From NCBI RefSeq assembly GCF_017639205.1, contig NZ_CP071139.1:3178001-3242000 (forward strand): a stretch of DNA of 64,000 bases, read 5' to 3'. This DNA is from Streptomyces nojiriensis (GTDB lineage Bacteria > Actinomycetota > Actinomycetes > Streptomycetales > Streptomycetaceae). A model generated the notes under the pieces. It saw nothing but the letters and a program-made list of their open reading frames with translations. It was not told the DNA's origin and did not search any database. How positions within the stretch are numbered: the stretch's first letter is position 1; every line of letters begins with the position of its first letter. Of this stretch, positions 1 to 8,022 are shown piece after piece. The translations under genes and the position numbers were made by a program.

Positions 1-1
1 G

Positions 2-295
2 AAGCCGGAGGCGCACGTGCGCCTCGCGCACCCGGACACCAACAACGGTGCGACGATCCTGCGCCGCGGCTATTCCTTCACCGACGGCACGGACGGACTG
101 GGCCGCCTGGACGCGGGCCTGTTCTTCCTGGCCTACCAGCGCGACGTCCGCAAGGGCTTCATCCCGATCCAGCGCAATCTGGCCAAGTCCGACGGCCTCA
201 ACGAATACATCCAGCACGTGGGTTCGGCCGTCTTCGCCGTCCCGCCGGGCGTCCGCGACAAGGACGACTGGTGGGGCCGGACGCTGTTCGCGTAG
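2..295 (+). CDS. efeB: Deferrochelatase/peroxidase EfeB, C-terminal part
   Basis: The window opens inside a gene read in the frame starting at base 2; only the last 97 codons are present. The fragment has the C-terminal signature of Dyp-type haem peroxidases of the EfeB branch: HVRLAHPDTNNGATILRRGY, then FLAYQRDVRKGFIPIQRNL and a GSAVFAVPPG tail. EfeB is normally a Tat-exported haem peroxidase that oxidises ferrous iron or removes iron from haem for the Efe importer. The permease gene efeU follows 25 bases downstream, which supports the assignment. The haem ligand and Tat signal lie outside the window. Confidence 0.93.
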   Translation, partial: KPEAHVRLAHPDTNNGATILRRGYSFTDGTDGLGRLDAGLFFLAYQRDVRKGFIPIQRNLAKSDGLNEYIQHVGSAVFAVPPGVRDKDDWWGRTLFA

Positions 296-320
296 TCCCC
301 GCCGGAGAGGAACAACCGCC

Positions 321-1178
321 GTGTTCGGCAACTATCTGATCGGCCTGCGCGAGGGGCTGGAGGCCAGTCTGGTCGTCTGCATCCTCGTCGCCTACCTGGT
401 GAAGACCGAGCGCCGGGACGCCCTGCGTCCCGTGTGGCTGGGCATCGCGATCGCCTGCGGGATCTCCCTCGCCTTCGGCGCGATGCTCGAATTCGGCACC
501 CAGGAGCTCACCTTCGAGGCGCAGGAGCTGCTCGGCGGCACCCTGTCGATCGTCTCCGTGGGTCTGGTGACGTGGATGGTCTTCTGGATGAAGCGCACCG
601 CGCGGCATCTGAAGGCCGATCTGCACGGCAAGCTGGACACGGCGCTGGCCATGGGCACCGGGGCGCTGGTGGCCACCGCCTTCCTGGCCGTCGGCCGGGA
701 AGGCCTGGAGACGGCGCTGTTCGTGTGGGCGTCGGTACGGGCGAGCGGCGAGGGTTCCTCGGCTCCGCTGATCGGTGTGCTGCTGGGCATCGCCACGGCG
801 ATCGCCCTGGGGTACCTCTTCTACCGGGGCACGCTGAAGATCAATCTGGCGAAGTTCTTCCGGTGGACCGGCGCCATGCTGGTGGTCGTGGCCGCGGGTG
901 TGCTCGCGTACGGGGTGCACGACCTCCAGGAGGCCCGTTTCCTGGGCGGCCTGGGCGACAAGGCCTTCGACATCAGCCAGACGATCCCGCCGGACAGCTG
1001 GTACGGCACCCTGCTCAAGGGCGTCTTCAACTTCCAGCCCGACCCGACCGTCCTCCAGCTCTCGGTGTGGCTGCTGTACCTGGTCCCCGTGCTGACGCTG
1101 TTCCTGCTCGACCGTGGCCGCCCGGCGGCCGCGCCGCAGGTGCGGCCCGCGGACTCGGACTCCACGCCCGCGGGCTGA
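321..1178 (+). CDS. efeU: Ferrous iron permease EfeU (FTR1 family)
   Basis: Integral membrane iron permease of 285 residues. The GTG start at 321 is chosen because the protein then begins directly with the conserved first helix, and the gene lies 25 bases after efeB with a GGAGAGGA-type ribosome site. Two REGLE motifs, at about residues 10-14 and 126-130, are the iron-binding REXXE motifs of the FTR1/OFeT family. About seven hydrophobic helices follow. With EfeB and, presumably, an upstream EfeO it forms the Efe ferrous iron uptake system. The gene is last in the operon and ends before a strong hairpin. Confidence 0.93.
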   Translation: MFGNYLIGLREGLEASLVVCILVAYLVKTERRDALRPVWLGIAIACGISLAFGAMLEFGTQELTFEAQELLGGTLSIVSVGLVTWMVFWMKRTARHLKADLHGKLDTALAMGTGALVATAFLAVGREGLETALFVWASVRASGEGSSAPLIGVLLGIATAIALGYLFYRGTLKINLAKFFRWTGAMLVVVAAGVLAYGVHDLQEARFLGGLGDKAFDISQTIPPDSWYGTLLKGVFNFQPDPTVLQLSVWLLYLVPVLTLFLLDRGRPAAAPQVRPADSDSTPAG

Positions 1179-1202
1179 GGGCGGGCGGCCGGACGGCTGT
1201 CG

Positions 1203-1252
1203 CCGACAGGCTGTGGTGAAGGGCCTTCGGGCCCGTCACCACAGCCTGTCGG
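1203..1252. terminator. Bidirectional hairpin between convergent genes
   Basis: Perfect 17-base inverted repeat (CCGACAGGCTGTGGTGA and its complement) enclosing an inner GGGCC stem. It lies 25 bases after efeU. Its right arm also encodes the last residues and stop of the convergent acetyltransferase gene. Probably terminates both transcripts. Confidence 0.75.
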
Positions 1253-1799
1253 TGTTTCCGGGGTGGAGCGGGACGCGGACGCCCGTGAAGGCGGCGCGGT
1301 CCCGGCCCGGGTCGTCCGTGAAGAAGGCCGCGAGCACCACCTTGTCGAAGCCGGGTTCGTCGGTGGCCAGGGGATCCTCGGGGGTCCCGCCCACCAGGAC
1401 CGTGCCGGGCAGCACGTCGAAGCCGGCCGCCTCGTAGAAGGCCGCCAGGGGCCGGTCGCAGCTGAACAGCGCCAGGTCCACGGCCGGGTCGGCCGCCAGC
1501 TCGGCGCGGGCCGCCGCCACCAGCCGCGCTCCGCATCCCCGGCCGCGCAGCTCCGGCAGGGTGACCACGGAACTGAGTCCGGCGGCCCGATACGTGCGGT
1601 CCGCGAGCGGAATCGGCTTGTACAGCAGCGACAGCGCGGCGATCACCGTGCCGACCGCGTCCACGAGCAGCATCGTCCTCGGGTGGAGCGCCGGGTCATG
1701 GCCGGGCGTGGAGCCGGGCCACACTCTCGCCTCCAGCTCGGCAACCTGCCGGGCCGGGCCCGCGGGCAGGTCCGCCTCGGCATATCCGATCACCCTCAT
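1236..1799 (-). CDS. GNAT-family N-acetyltransferase
   Basis: Predicted 187-residue acetyltransferase. The ATG at 1799 is chosen because GGGAGG lies just upstream and because the upstream in-frame extension runs into a dispersed repeat. The acetyl-CoA loop is visible as LPELRGRGCGARLVAAARAEL (RGRGCG matches the R/Q-x-x-G-x-G/A motif), followed by the late-strand region LFSCDRPLAAFYEAAGFDVL. The N-terminal half, with VWPGSTPGHDPALHP, resembles aminoglycoside 2'-N-acetyltransferase-like or general GNAT proteins. Substrate cannot be assigned. Its last codons lie inside the shared terminator stem with efeU. A PhzF-family gene lies upstream on the same strand, separated by the repeat. Confidence 0.8.
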   Translation of the reverse strand: MRVIGYAEADLPAGPARQVAELEARVWPGSTPGHDPALHPRTMLLVDAVGTVIAALSLLYKPIPLADRTYRAAGLSSVVTLPELRGRGCGARLVAAARAELAADPAVDLALFSCDRPLAAFYEAAGFDVLPGTVLVGGTPEDPLATDEPGFDKVVLAAFFTDDPGRDRAAFTGVRVPLHPGNTDRLW

Positions 1800-1832
1800 G
1801 GGCGGACCTCCCGACTCTGCCGCAGCACCGTT

Positions 1833-1885
1833 GCCGGGGGCGCTGCCCCCGGACCCCCGCGCCTCAAACTCCGGCAGGGCTGGAC
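1833..1885. repeat. Dispersed palindromic repeat, core GCCTCAAACTCCGGCAGGGCTG
   Basis: Contains a CCGGGGGC/GCCCCCGG hairpin followed by GCGCCTCAAACTCCGGCAGGGCTGG-like sequence. The same module recurs near 4984, 8805-8975, 13447, 45842-46198 and 60256-60466. Here it fills most of the gap between the PhzF gene and the acetyltransferase gene. Confidence 0.75.
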
Positions 1886-1890
1886 GGTGC

Positions 1891-2754
1891 TCACGGGATG
1901 CGGACGCCCTCGCCGCCCACCCTGACCCGGGGGTCACCGGCGCGCAGTTCCACGGTGAGCACCCCGGGGCGGCCCATGTCCGCTCCCTGGTGGAGGGTGA
2001 GCACGGCGTCCGCCGGGACCAGGCCGCGCTCGCGGGCGTACGCGCCGAAGGCGGCCGCGGCCGCTCCCGTGGCGGGGTCCTCGACCACGCCGCCCACCGG
2101 GAAGGGGTTGCGTACGTGGAACTCCGCCGGGCCGGCCCGGTGCACCAGCTGGACCGTGGTGAGGTCCAGGCGCCGCATCAGGGCCTCCAGCCGGGCGAAG
2201 TCGTAGGCCAGGTCGGCGAGCCGGGCCCGGGTGCGGGCGCCGATCACCAGGTGCCGGGCTCCGGCGTAGGCGATGGCGGGCGGGAACGCCGGGTCCAGGT
2301 CGGCCTCGGGCCAGTCCAGCGCGGCCAGTGCCTCGGCGAGGTCCGCCGCGCCGATCTCCTCGGTGTGCGGTTCGACGCTGGTGAGCGTGGCCCGCAGCTG
2401 CCCGCCCTCGGAGGTGACGGACACCGGTACGGTCCCCGCGCGGGTGGCGAGCAGGAGTTCGCCCGGCCCGATCCGCTCCCCCAGCGCGATGGCCGTGGCC
2501 ACGGTCGCGTGCCCGCAGAAGGGGACCTCCGCCTTCGGGCTGAAGTAGCGCACGGTGAAGGACCGGCCCTCCTCGCCGCCGAACCCCTCGGGCGGGGCCG
2601 TCAGGAACGCCGTCTCGCTGTAGCCCAGCCCGGCGGCGATCTCCAGCATGGCGCGCTCGTCCAGTCCGGCGGCGTCGAGCACGACCCCGGCGGGGTTGCC
2701 GCCGTCCGGGTCGTGGGAGAAGGCCGTGTAGCGCAGTACCTCGGTGTCGGTCAT
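1891..2754 (-). CDS. PhzF family isomerase/epimerase-like protein
   Basis: Protein of 287 residues with the two-lobed diaminopimelate-epimerase-like PhzF fold. GYSETAFL places the conserved catalytic Glu at residue 47, and RYFSPKAEVPFCGHATVATA and NPFPVGGVVEDPATGAAAAAFGAY are the two signature blocks that bind the substrate. The ATG at 2754 gives MTDTEVLRYTAFS, the usual N-terminus. Named PhzF proteins isomerise a phenazine precursor, but the family is broad and there are no phenazine genes nearby, so the reaction is unknown. It ends just before the dispersed repeat at 1833-1885. Transcription is toward the acetyltransferase gene. Confidence 0.85.
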   Translation of the reverse strand: MTDTEVLRYTAFSHDPDGGNPAGVVLDAAGLDERAMLEIAAGLGYSETAFLTAPPEGFGGEEGRSFTVRYFSPKAEVPFCGHATVATAIALGERIGPGELLLATRAGTVPVSVTSEGGQLRATLTSVEPHTEEIGAADLAEALAALDWPEADLDPAFPPAIAYAGARHLVIGARTRARLADLAYDFARLEALMRRLDLTTVQLVHRAGPAEFHVRNPFPVGGVVEDPATGAAAAAFGAYARERGLVPADAVLTLHQGADMGRPGVLTVELRAGDPRVRVGGEGVRIP

Positions 2755-2819
2755 GCCGACATGATCGACTGCGTCCCGGCGGCCTGGCAATGCGTTTCGG
2801 GCGGTGGATCCCGCGGGGC

Positions 2820-3581
2820 TCAGCCGCGGCCGATGTACGGCATCGAGGTCGCCATCACCGTCGCGAACTGCACGTTCGCCTCCAGCGGGAGCTCCGCCAT
2901 GTGCAGGACCGTGCGGGCCACGTCGGCGGCGTCCATCACCGGCTCGACGGCCAGCTGACCATTGGCCTGGAGGATGCCGGTCTGCATCCGCTCGGTCATA
3001 TCGGTCGCCGCGTTGCCGATGTCGATCTGGCCGCAGGCGATCCGGTAGGGCCGCCCGTCCAGCGACAGGGACTTGGTCAGGCCGGTCATCGCGTGCTTGG
3101 TCGCGGTGTAGGCGATGGAGTTCGGGCGCGGCACGTGCGCCGAGATGGAGCCGTTGTTGATGATCCGGCCGCCCTGCGGGTCCTGCCGCTTCATCTGCCG
3201 GAAGGCGGCCTGCGCGCAGAGGAAGGCGCCGGTGAGGTTGACGTCGACGACCGAGCGCCAGGCCTCGTAGGTGAGGTCCTCCAGCGGGACTCCGCCCGGT
3301 CCGAAGGTGCCCGCGTTGTTGAAGAGCAGGTCGAGGCGCCCGTACCGGGCCCGGACCGACTCGAACAGCGCAGTGACGTCGTCCGGGTCGCCCACGTCCG
3401 CCCGGACGCACAGCACGTCGGCGGCCTTCCCGGCGGCCGCGGCGGTCTCCTGCAGCGGCTCGGTGCGGCGGCCGGCCACGGCCACGGCCCAGCCCGCGGC
3501 GGCCAGGGTCAGCGCCACGGAGCGGCCGATCCCTGAGCCGGCGCCGGTCACCACGGCGATCTTCTTCGTACTTTCGTCCAT
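2820..3581 (-). CDS. Short-chain dehydrogenase/reductase (SDR)
   Basis: Classical SDR of 253 residues. TGAGSGIG at residues 12-19 binds the dinucleotide, NNAG follows, then the catalytic Ser in NGSIS and the Tyr-Lys pair in YTATK (near residues 159-163). The ATG at 3581 directly precedes [15 protein letters not shown]. The C-terminal part, with [11 protein letters not shown] and [19 protein letters not shown], resembles actinobacterial SDRs of unknown substrate, related to serine/3-hydroxy-acid dehydrogenases. It is transcribed away from the MFS gene at 3690 and toward the PhzF gene, with a 65-base gap, so the two may form an operon. Confidence 0.85.
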   Translation of the reverse strand: MDESTKKIAVVTGAGSGIGRSVALTLAAAGWAVAVAGRRTEPLQETAAAAGKAADVLCVRADVGDPDDVTALFESVRARYGRLDLLFNNAGTFGPGGVPLEDLTYEAWRSVVDVNLTGAFLCAQAAFRQMKRQDPQGGRIINNGSISAHVPRPNSIAYTATKHAMTGLTKSLSLDGRPYRIACGQIDIGNAATDMTERMQTGILQANGQLAVEPVMDAADVARTVLHMAELPLEANVQFATVMATSMPYIGRG

Positions 3582-3689
3582 GGGGCCGCAGGGTACGTCA
3601 CACGGCGCCGCGTTCCCCGGACGTTCCGATTGCTGAGAGCATGGGTCGGTCAGGGGTGCGTAGATCAGATGAGAAGACTGGAGTTCCGC

Positions 3690-5003
3690 ATGTCGGAGAG
3701 AGGCCCCGCGACGGCCGCCTCGCACGACTCGTCGCCCGATTCGCCCTCTGCCCCCACCGCCACAGCGCCCCTGACGGCCGCCCGCCGTACGGGCCTTCTG
3801 GTCACCTTCGTGCTCGGCGGGCTCACCGCCCTCCCCCCGCTTTCCATGGACATGTACCTGCCGGCCCTGCCGCAGGTCACCGACGCCCTGCACAGCCCTG
3901 CCGCGACCATCCAGCTCACCCTCACGGCCTGCCTCGCCGGCATGGCCCTGGGCCAGCTCGTCATCGGCCCGATGAGCGACAAGTGGGGCCGCCGCCGGCC
4001 CCTGCTCATCGGCATGGTCGTCTACGTCCTGGCCACCGCGATCTGCGCGCTCGCCCCGACCACCGAGCTGCTGATCTCCTTCCGGCTGCTCCAGGGCCTG
4101 GCCGGCGCCGCCGCGATCGTCATCGCCCGGGCCGTCGTACGCGACCTGTACGACGGGGACGAGATGGCCCGCTTCTTCTCCACCCTGATGCTCATATCCG
4201 GGGCCGCCCCGATCATCGCCCCGCTCATCGGCGGCCAGGTGCTGCGCTTCGCCGACTGGCGCGGGGTCTTCGTCGTCCTCACCGTCGTCGGCACGGTCCT
4301 CACCCTGATGGTCTGGCGCGGCCTCGGCGAGACCCTGCCGCCCGAGCGGCGGCACACCGGCGGCGTCGGCTCGGCCCTGCGGACCATGCGCGGGCTGCTC
4401 GGCGACCGCGTCTTCGCGGGCTACACCCTGACCGGCGGCTTCTCCTTCGCCGTGCTCTTCTCCTACATATCCGCCTCGCCGTTCGTGGTGCAGGAGATCT
4501 ACGGGGCCTCGCCCCAGGCCTTCTCCCTGCTCTTCGGGCTGAACTCCGTCGGCCTGATCCTCGTCGGCCAGATCAACGGCAAGCTGCTGGTGGGCCGGGT
4601 CCGCCTGGACAAGGTGCTGGGCGTCGGGCTCGCGGTGGTCCTGGCCGCCGCGGTGTCGCTGCTGCTGATGTCGACCGGAGTGTTCGGGGAGGTCGGGCTG
4701 ACCCCGATCGCCGCCGCCCTGTTCGTCCTGATGTCGGCCATGGGCGTGGTGCTGCCGAACACCAACGCGCAGGCCCTGATGCGGACCCCGCACGCGGCCG
4801 GATCGGCCTCCGCGCTGCTCGGCACCTCCTCGTTCCTGATCGGCGCGATCGCCTCGCCGCTGGTGGGCATCGCGGGCGAGGACACGGCGGTGCCGATGGC
4901 ACTGGTCCAGCTGGTCTGCGCCCTCCTCGCCGTGAGCACCTTCCTCGGCCTGTGCCGCCCGTGGCAGACCACATCCGCCCAATCCGGCCCCGCCGGCGTT
5001 TGA
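3690..5003 (+). CDS. Bcr/CflA-type MFS drug efflux transporter
   Basis: Major facilitator protein of 437 residues with about 12 predicted membrane segments. Motif A appears as [13 protein letters not shown] between helices 2 and 3, and [10 protein letters not shown] near helix 1 is the hallmark of the Bcr/CflA drug:H+ antiporter group. The ATG at 3690 is preferred (GGAG seven bases upstream); an in-frame ATG at 3669 would add seven residues. The first 30 residues are polar and rich in Ser, Thr and Pro. The last codons and the TGA stop are formed by the dispersed palindromic repeat at 4984-5034, so the extreme C-terminus may be a recent acquisition. Confidence 0.9.
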   Translation: MSERGPATAASHDSSPDSPSAPTATAPLTAARRTGLLVTFVLGGLTALPPLSMDMYLPALPQVTDALHSPAATIQLTLTACLAGMALGQLVIGPMSDKWGRRRPLLIGMVVYVLATAICALAPTTELLISFRLLQGLAGAAAIVIARAVVRDLYDGDEMARFFSTLMLISGAAPIIAPLIGGQVLRFADWRGVFVVLTVVGTVLTLMVWRGLGETLPPERRHTGGVGSALRTMRGLLGDRVFAGYTLTGGFSFAVLFSYISASPFVVQEIYGASPQAFSLLFGLNSVGLILVGQINGKLLVGRVRLDKVLGVGLAVVLAAAVSLLLMSTGVFGEVGLTPIAAALFVLMSAMGVVLPNTNAQALMRTPHAAGSASALLGTSSFLIGAIASPLVGIAGEDTAVPMALVQLVCALLAVSTFLGLCRPWQTTSAQSGPAGV

Positions 5004-5034
5004 GGCGCGGGGTCAGGGGCGGAGCCCCGGTCCT
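4984..5034. repeat. Dispersed palindromic repeat overlapping a stop codon
   Basis: Contains CCCCGCCGGCGTTTGAGGCG followed by a GGGGC/GCCCC hairpin, the complementary orientation of the module at 1833. The TTTGAGG part supplies the TGA of the MFS gene. It may act as its terminator. Confidence 0.75.
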
Positions 5035-5108
5035 CGAGCCGCACCGGACCAGCCGGCCCCGCCCGGGGTCGGCGGCCCCGCCCCGGACCGGCGTCATAAA
5101 CTTCGCAG

Positions 5109-6104
5109 GTGAACGCCTCCGCCCCCACCTCCGCCGACACCCTCCGCCGCACGCTCGGCGGGCTGCTCGACGGGCTCCCGCCCAAGCAGGCCGCGGCCGC
5201 CGTCGAGCGGCTCATCGCCAGCTACCGGGGGCAGACCCCGACCGACGCGCCCGTGCTGCGCGACCGCTCCGACGTGGCGGCGTACGCGGCGTACCGGATG
5301 CCCGCCACCTTCGAGGCCGTCCGGAGCGCCCTCGACGGGCTGGCCGAGGCGGCGCCCGACTGGGCGCCGGGCTCGCACGTGGACGTGGGCGGCGGTACGG
5401 GCGCCGCGACCTGGGCGGTGGACGCCACCTGGGACGGCCCGCGGGAGACCACGGTGCTGGACTGGGCGGAGCCGGCCCTGGCCCTCGGCCGGGAACTGGC
5501 GGCCGCCTCGACCTCCGAGGTGCTGCGCGGGGCCGCGTGGCGGCGGGCCGTCATCGGCTCGGGGCTGAGCCTGCCCGAGGCCGACCTGGTGACGGTGTCG
5601 TACGTACTGGGCGAACTGACCGCGCCGGCGCGCACGGCCGTCGTCGCCGAGGCGGCGCGGGCCGGCCAGGCCGTGGTGCTGATCGAGCCGGGCACGCCGG
5701 AGGGGTACCTGCGCATCCGCGAGGCCCGCAACCAGCTGATCGAGGCCGGGCTGCGGATCGCCGCCCCGTGCCCGCACGACGGGACCTGTCCGATCGAGGT
5801 CGGCAAGGACTGGTGCCACTTCTCTGCGCGGGTCAGCCGGTCCTCGCTGCACCGGCAGGTCAAGGGCGGCTCGCTCCCGTACGAGGACGAGAAGTTCAGC
5901 TACGTCGCCGCAACCCGCTTCCCGACGGAGCCGGCCACCTCCCGGATCACGCGGAAGCCGCAGATCCGGAAGGGGCTCGTCCTGCTGGAGCTGTGCGGCC
6001 CCGAGGGTGAGGGCCTGACCCGGGTCAATGTGACCAAGCGCCACGGCGACCTCTACAAGGCCGCCCGGGACGCCGACTGGGGCCAGGCCTGGCCCCCGGC
6101 GTAG
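5109..6104 (+). CDS. Rsm22-like (METTL17-type) methyltransferase family protein
   Basis: Protein of 331 residues, GTG start at 5109. The SAM-binding glycine loop is HVDVGGGTGAATWA (about residues 94-107), followed by a Rossmann-type region with VTVSYVLGEL. Four cysteines, in CPHDGTCP (about residue 220), DWCHF and LLELCG, match the pattern that in mitochondrial Rsm22/METTL17 holds an iron-sulfur cluster. Eukaryotic members bind the small ribosomal subunit during assembly, so a role in ribosome maturation is plausible by homology but not shown. The next feature is a MITE whose left end begins six bases after the stop. Confidence 0.85.
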   Translation: MNASAPTSADTLRRTLGGLLDGLPPKQAAAAVERLIASYRGQTPTDAPVLRDRSDVAAYAAYRMPATFEAVRSALDGLAEAAPDWAPGSHVDVGGGTGAATWAVDATWDGPRETTVLDWAEPALALGRELAAASTSEVLRGAAWRRAVIGSGLSLPEADLVTVSYVLGELTAPARTAVVAEAARAGQAVVLIEPGTPEGYLRIREARNQLIEAGLRIAAPCPHDGTCPIEVGKDWCHFSARVSRSSLHRQVKGGSLPYEDEKFSYVAATRFPTEPATSRITRKPQIRKGLVLLELCGPEGEGLTRVNVTKRHGDLYKAARDADWGQAWPPA

Positions 6105-6109
6105 ACGGC

Positions 6110-6289
6110 CTAGGCCGTGTCCGCAAAGTAGCTCCGGCCGCCCGGAGGGCGGGCCCCGCGGCGTCTGGTGCCGTGCATCGCAAGGCGGAGGGCCGCCCGT
6201 GTACTGGACGTACTCGGGCGGCCCGACAACGCGGCGAGGTGCGGTGCCAGGCGTCGCGGGGCAGGCGGGACTTTGCGGACACGGCCTAG
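6110..6289. mobile_element. MITE-like element, perfect 20-bp terminal inverted repeats
   Basis: The 180-bp element is bounded by CTAGGCCGTGTCCGCAAAGT (6110-6129) and its exact complement (6270-6289). The ends carry CTAG on both sides, consistent with a CTAG target. There is no transposase gene. The interior has its own imperfect palindrome around the sequence CCCGAGTACGTCCAGTACAC on the minus strand. A second, one-ended copy is at 24051-24165. The right-hand CTAG supplies the TAG stop of the dimethylargininase gene. Confidence 0.85.
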
Positions 6290-7095
6290 GGCCGCAGCTC
6301 CTGGGTGCAGCACTTCACGCTGCCGCCGCCCTTGAGCAGCTCGCCCAGGTCCATCGGGACCGGCTCGAACCCCCGGTCCCGCAGCGGCTCCAGCAGTCCG
6401 GTGGCCGCCTGCGGGAGCAGGACGTGCAGGCCGTCGGAGACCGCGTTCAGGCCGAGGGCGGCCGCGTCCCGGCCGTCGGCGATGAGGGCGTCCGGGAAGA
6501 GCCGCCTGAGCACTCCCTGGCTGCCGGGCGAGAAGGCGTCCGGGTAGTACATGATCTCGTCGCCGTCGAGGACGCTGAGCGCCGTGTCCAGGTGGTAGTA
6601 GCGCGGGTCCACCAGGTCGAGGCCGATGACCGGGCGGCCGAAGAACTCCTGGGCCTCGTCGTGCGAGAGCGGACTGGAGCGGAAGCCCCGGCCGGCCAGG
6701 ATGTAGTTCTCGGTGACCGCGAAGTCCCCCTCGCCCTCGTTGACGTGGGACGGCTCGTGGATGTCCGGGTAGCCGTGGGTACGGAACCAGTCGAGGTGGA
6801 TCTCGGCCTCGGCGGCCCGTTCCGGGTAGGCGAACCGGGCCCCGAGGACCCGGCCGTCGACGACGAGGGCCCCGTTCGCCGCGAAGACCATGTCGGGCAG
6901 CCCGGGGTCGGGTTCGAGGGTCTCGACGACGTGTCCGAGGGAGCGGTAGCGGTCCCTCAGGTCTTCCCACTGGGCCAGTGCGAGGGGCAGGTCCACCGGT
7001 TTCGTGGGATCCATCCACGGATTGATGGAGTACGTGACCTTGAAGTGTGCGGGTGGGCACATCAGGTAGCGCCGGGGTGTGGCGTCTCTGCGCAA
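6286..7095 (-). CDS. ddaH: Dimethylargininase (DDAH)/amidinotransferase-superfamily hydrolase
   Basis: Predicted cytosolic enzyme of 269 residues that hydrolyses methylated arginine or arginine-like guanidines to citrulline and an amine. Features of the amidinotransferase fold: PDMVFAANGALV (substrate Asp), NEGEGDF, YYHLDTALS (catalytic His) and GGGSVKCCTQEL near the end (catalytic Cys). The TTG at 7095 is chosen because GAGGAG lies six bases upstream and the protein then starts MRRDATPRRYLMCPP, as in related proteins. The TAG stop is formed by the right-end CTAG of the MITE, so the insertion lies precisely at the gene end. It is divergent from the TetR gene at 7241. Confidence 0.88.
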   Translation of the reverse strand: MRRDATPRRYLMCPPAHFKVTYSINPWMDPTKPVDLPLALAQWEDLRDRYRSLGHVVETLEPDPGLPDMVFAANGALVVDGRVLGARFAYPERAAEAEIHLDWFRTHGYPDIHEPSHVNEGEGDFAVTENYILAGRGFRSSPLSHDEAQEFFGRPVIGLDLVDPRYYHLDTALSVLDGDEIMYYPDAFSPGSQGVLRRLFPDALIADGRDAAALGLNAVSDGLHVLLPQAATGLLEPLRDRGFEPVPMDLGELLKGGGSVKCCTQELRP

Positions 7096-7210
7096 AGAAG
7101 GCTCCTCACGACTTTCACGACTCGGGGTCGAGTGCTGGAGAGAATCGTCTCTCCTCCACCTGGACAGCACAGTGAACTGATTGGGTGGTTTACGCAAACC
7201 TGTGAAAAGA

Positions 7211-7222
7211 CGAGACGTCTCG
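7211..7222. promoter_or_regulatory. Perfect 12-bp palindrome, candidate TetR operator
   Basis: CGAGACGTCTCG is a perfect palindrome 18 bases before the TetR start, in the 145-bp region shared with the divergent ddaH gene. Position suggests autoregulation by the adjacent TetR protein. This is inference only. Confidence 0.4.
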
Positions 7223-7240
7223 CTTTGATACTTTCGGGCC

Positions 7241-7852
7241 ATGCCCAAGACCCCTGACGCCACCCGCCGCAGCGACCGCTCCCGGCGCGCCATCCTCGAC
7301 GCCGCGCTCGCCCTCGTCGGGGAGGTCGGCTACAACAAGCTGACCATCGAGGCCATCGCCGCCCGCGCGGGCGTCGGCAAGCAGACCATCTACCGCTGGT
7401 GGCCGTCGAAGGCCGCCGTCCTCCTCGACGCCTCCGTGGCCCTCGCCGGGGACGCGGAGACGGAGGCCGGGTGGACCGGCTTCCCCGACACCGGGGACCT
7501 CGCCGCCGACCTGAAGCAGGTCATGCGGGCGACCGTCGACGAGTTCAACGACGAGAAGTACGACGCCCCCGCACGCGCCCTGACGGCGGCCGGGGCCACC
7601 GACCCCGAGCTCGGCGCCCGCTTCACCGAGCGGCTGCTGGAGCCCCAGCTCGCCCTGTACGAGGCCCGGCTGCGCACGGCCCGCGAGGCCGGCCGGCTCG
7701 CGCCGGACACGGACCTGCGCCTCACGGTCGAGATGCTCGTCGGACCGCTCACCTACCGCTGGCTGATGCGCACCGCGCCCCTGACGCACGCGTACACCGA
7801 CGCGCTCGTGGACCGGGTGCTAGGTGGGGTGGCCAACGTCACCGCCCGATAG
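7241..7852 (+). CDS. TetR/AcrR family transcriptional regulator
   Basis: Repressor-type protein of 203 residues. The N-terminal helix-turn-helix is clear: ILDAALALVGEVGYNKLTIEAIAARAGVGKQTIYRWWPSK in successive blocks (residues about 17-56), with the typical KQTIYRWWPSK recognition helix. The C-terminal ligand-binding part resembles the TetR_C_11 group (RLLEPQLALYEARL, MLVGPLTYRWL). It is divergent from ddaH across a short region with a palindrome, so ddaH and itself are the likeliest targets. The effector is unknown. The ATG at 7241 gives the standard short N-terminal arm. Confidence 0.88.
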   Translation: MPKTPDATRRSDRSRRAILDAALALVGEVGYNKLTIEAIAARAGVGKQTIYRWWPSKAAVLLDASVALAGDAETEAGWTGFPDTGDLAADLKQVMRATVDEFNDEKYDAPARALTAAGATDPELGARFTERLLEPQLALYEARLRTAREAGRLAPDTDLRLTVEMLVGPLTYRWLMRTAPLTHAYTDALVDRVLGGVANVTAR

Positions 7853-8022
7853 CGGGCAGGGAATCGAAGATCGGCCGAGAACATTTGGCCTGTTTCTATG
7901 GCTATGTGGGGATTTCCGGCCGTGCATCTCCAACCCCCCGGTCGTCCAGAGCGGTCACCCGGGGCTCAGGATGGTGGGACCATGGGTTGGTCCGCCGGGG
8001 ATACGGTGAGGTGAGGGGATAG

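Noticed and set aside
2820..4982. A 720-codon minus-strand open frame covering the SDR and running antisense across the MFS gene
   Set aside because: Only its 3' third is protein-like and matches an SDR; the rest is antisense to a clear MFS transporter and has the shadow-frame composition of GC-rich DNA.
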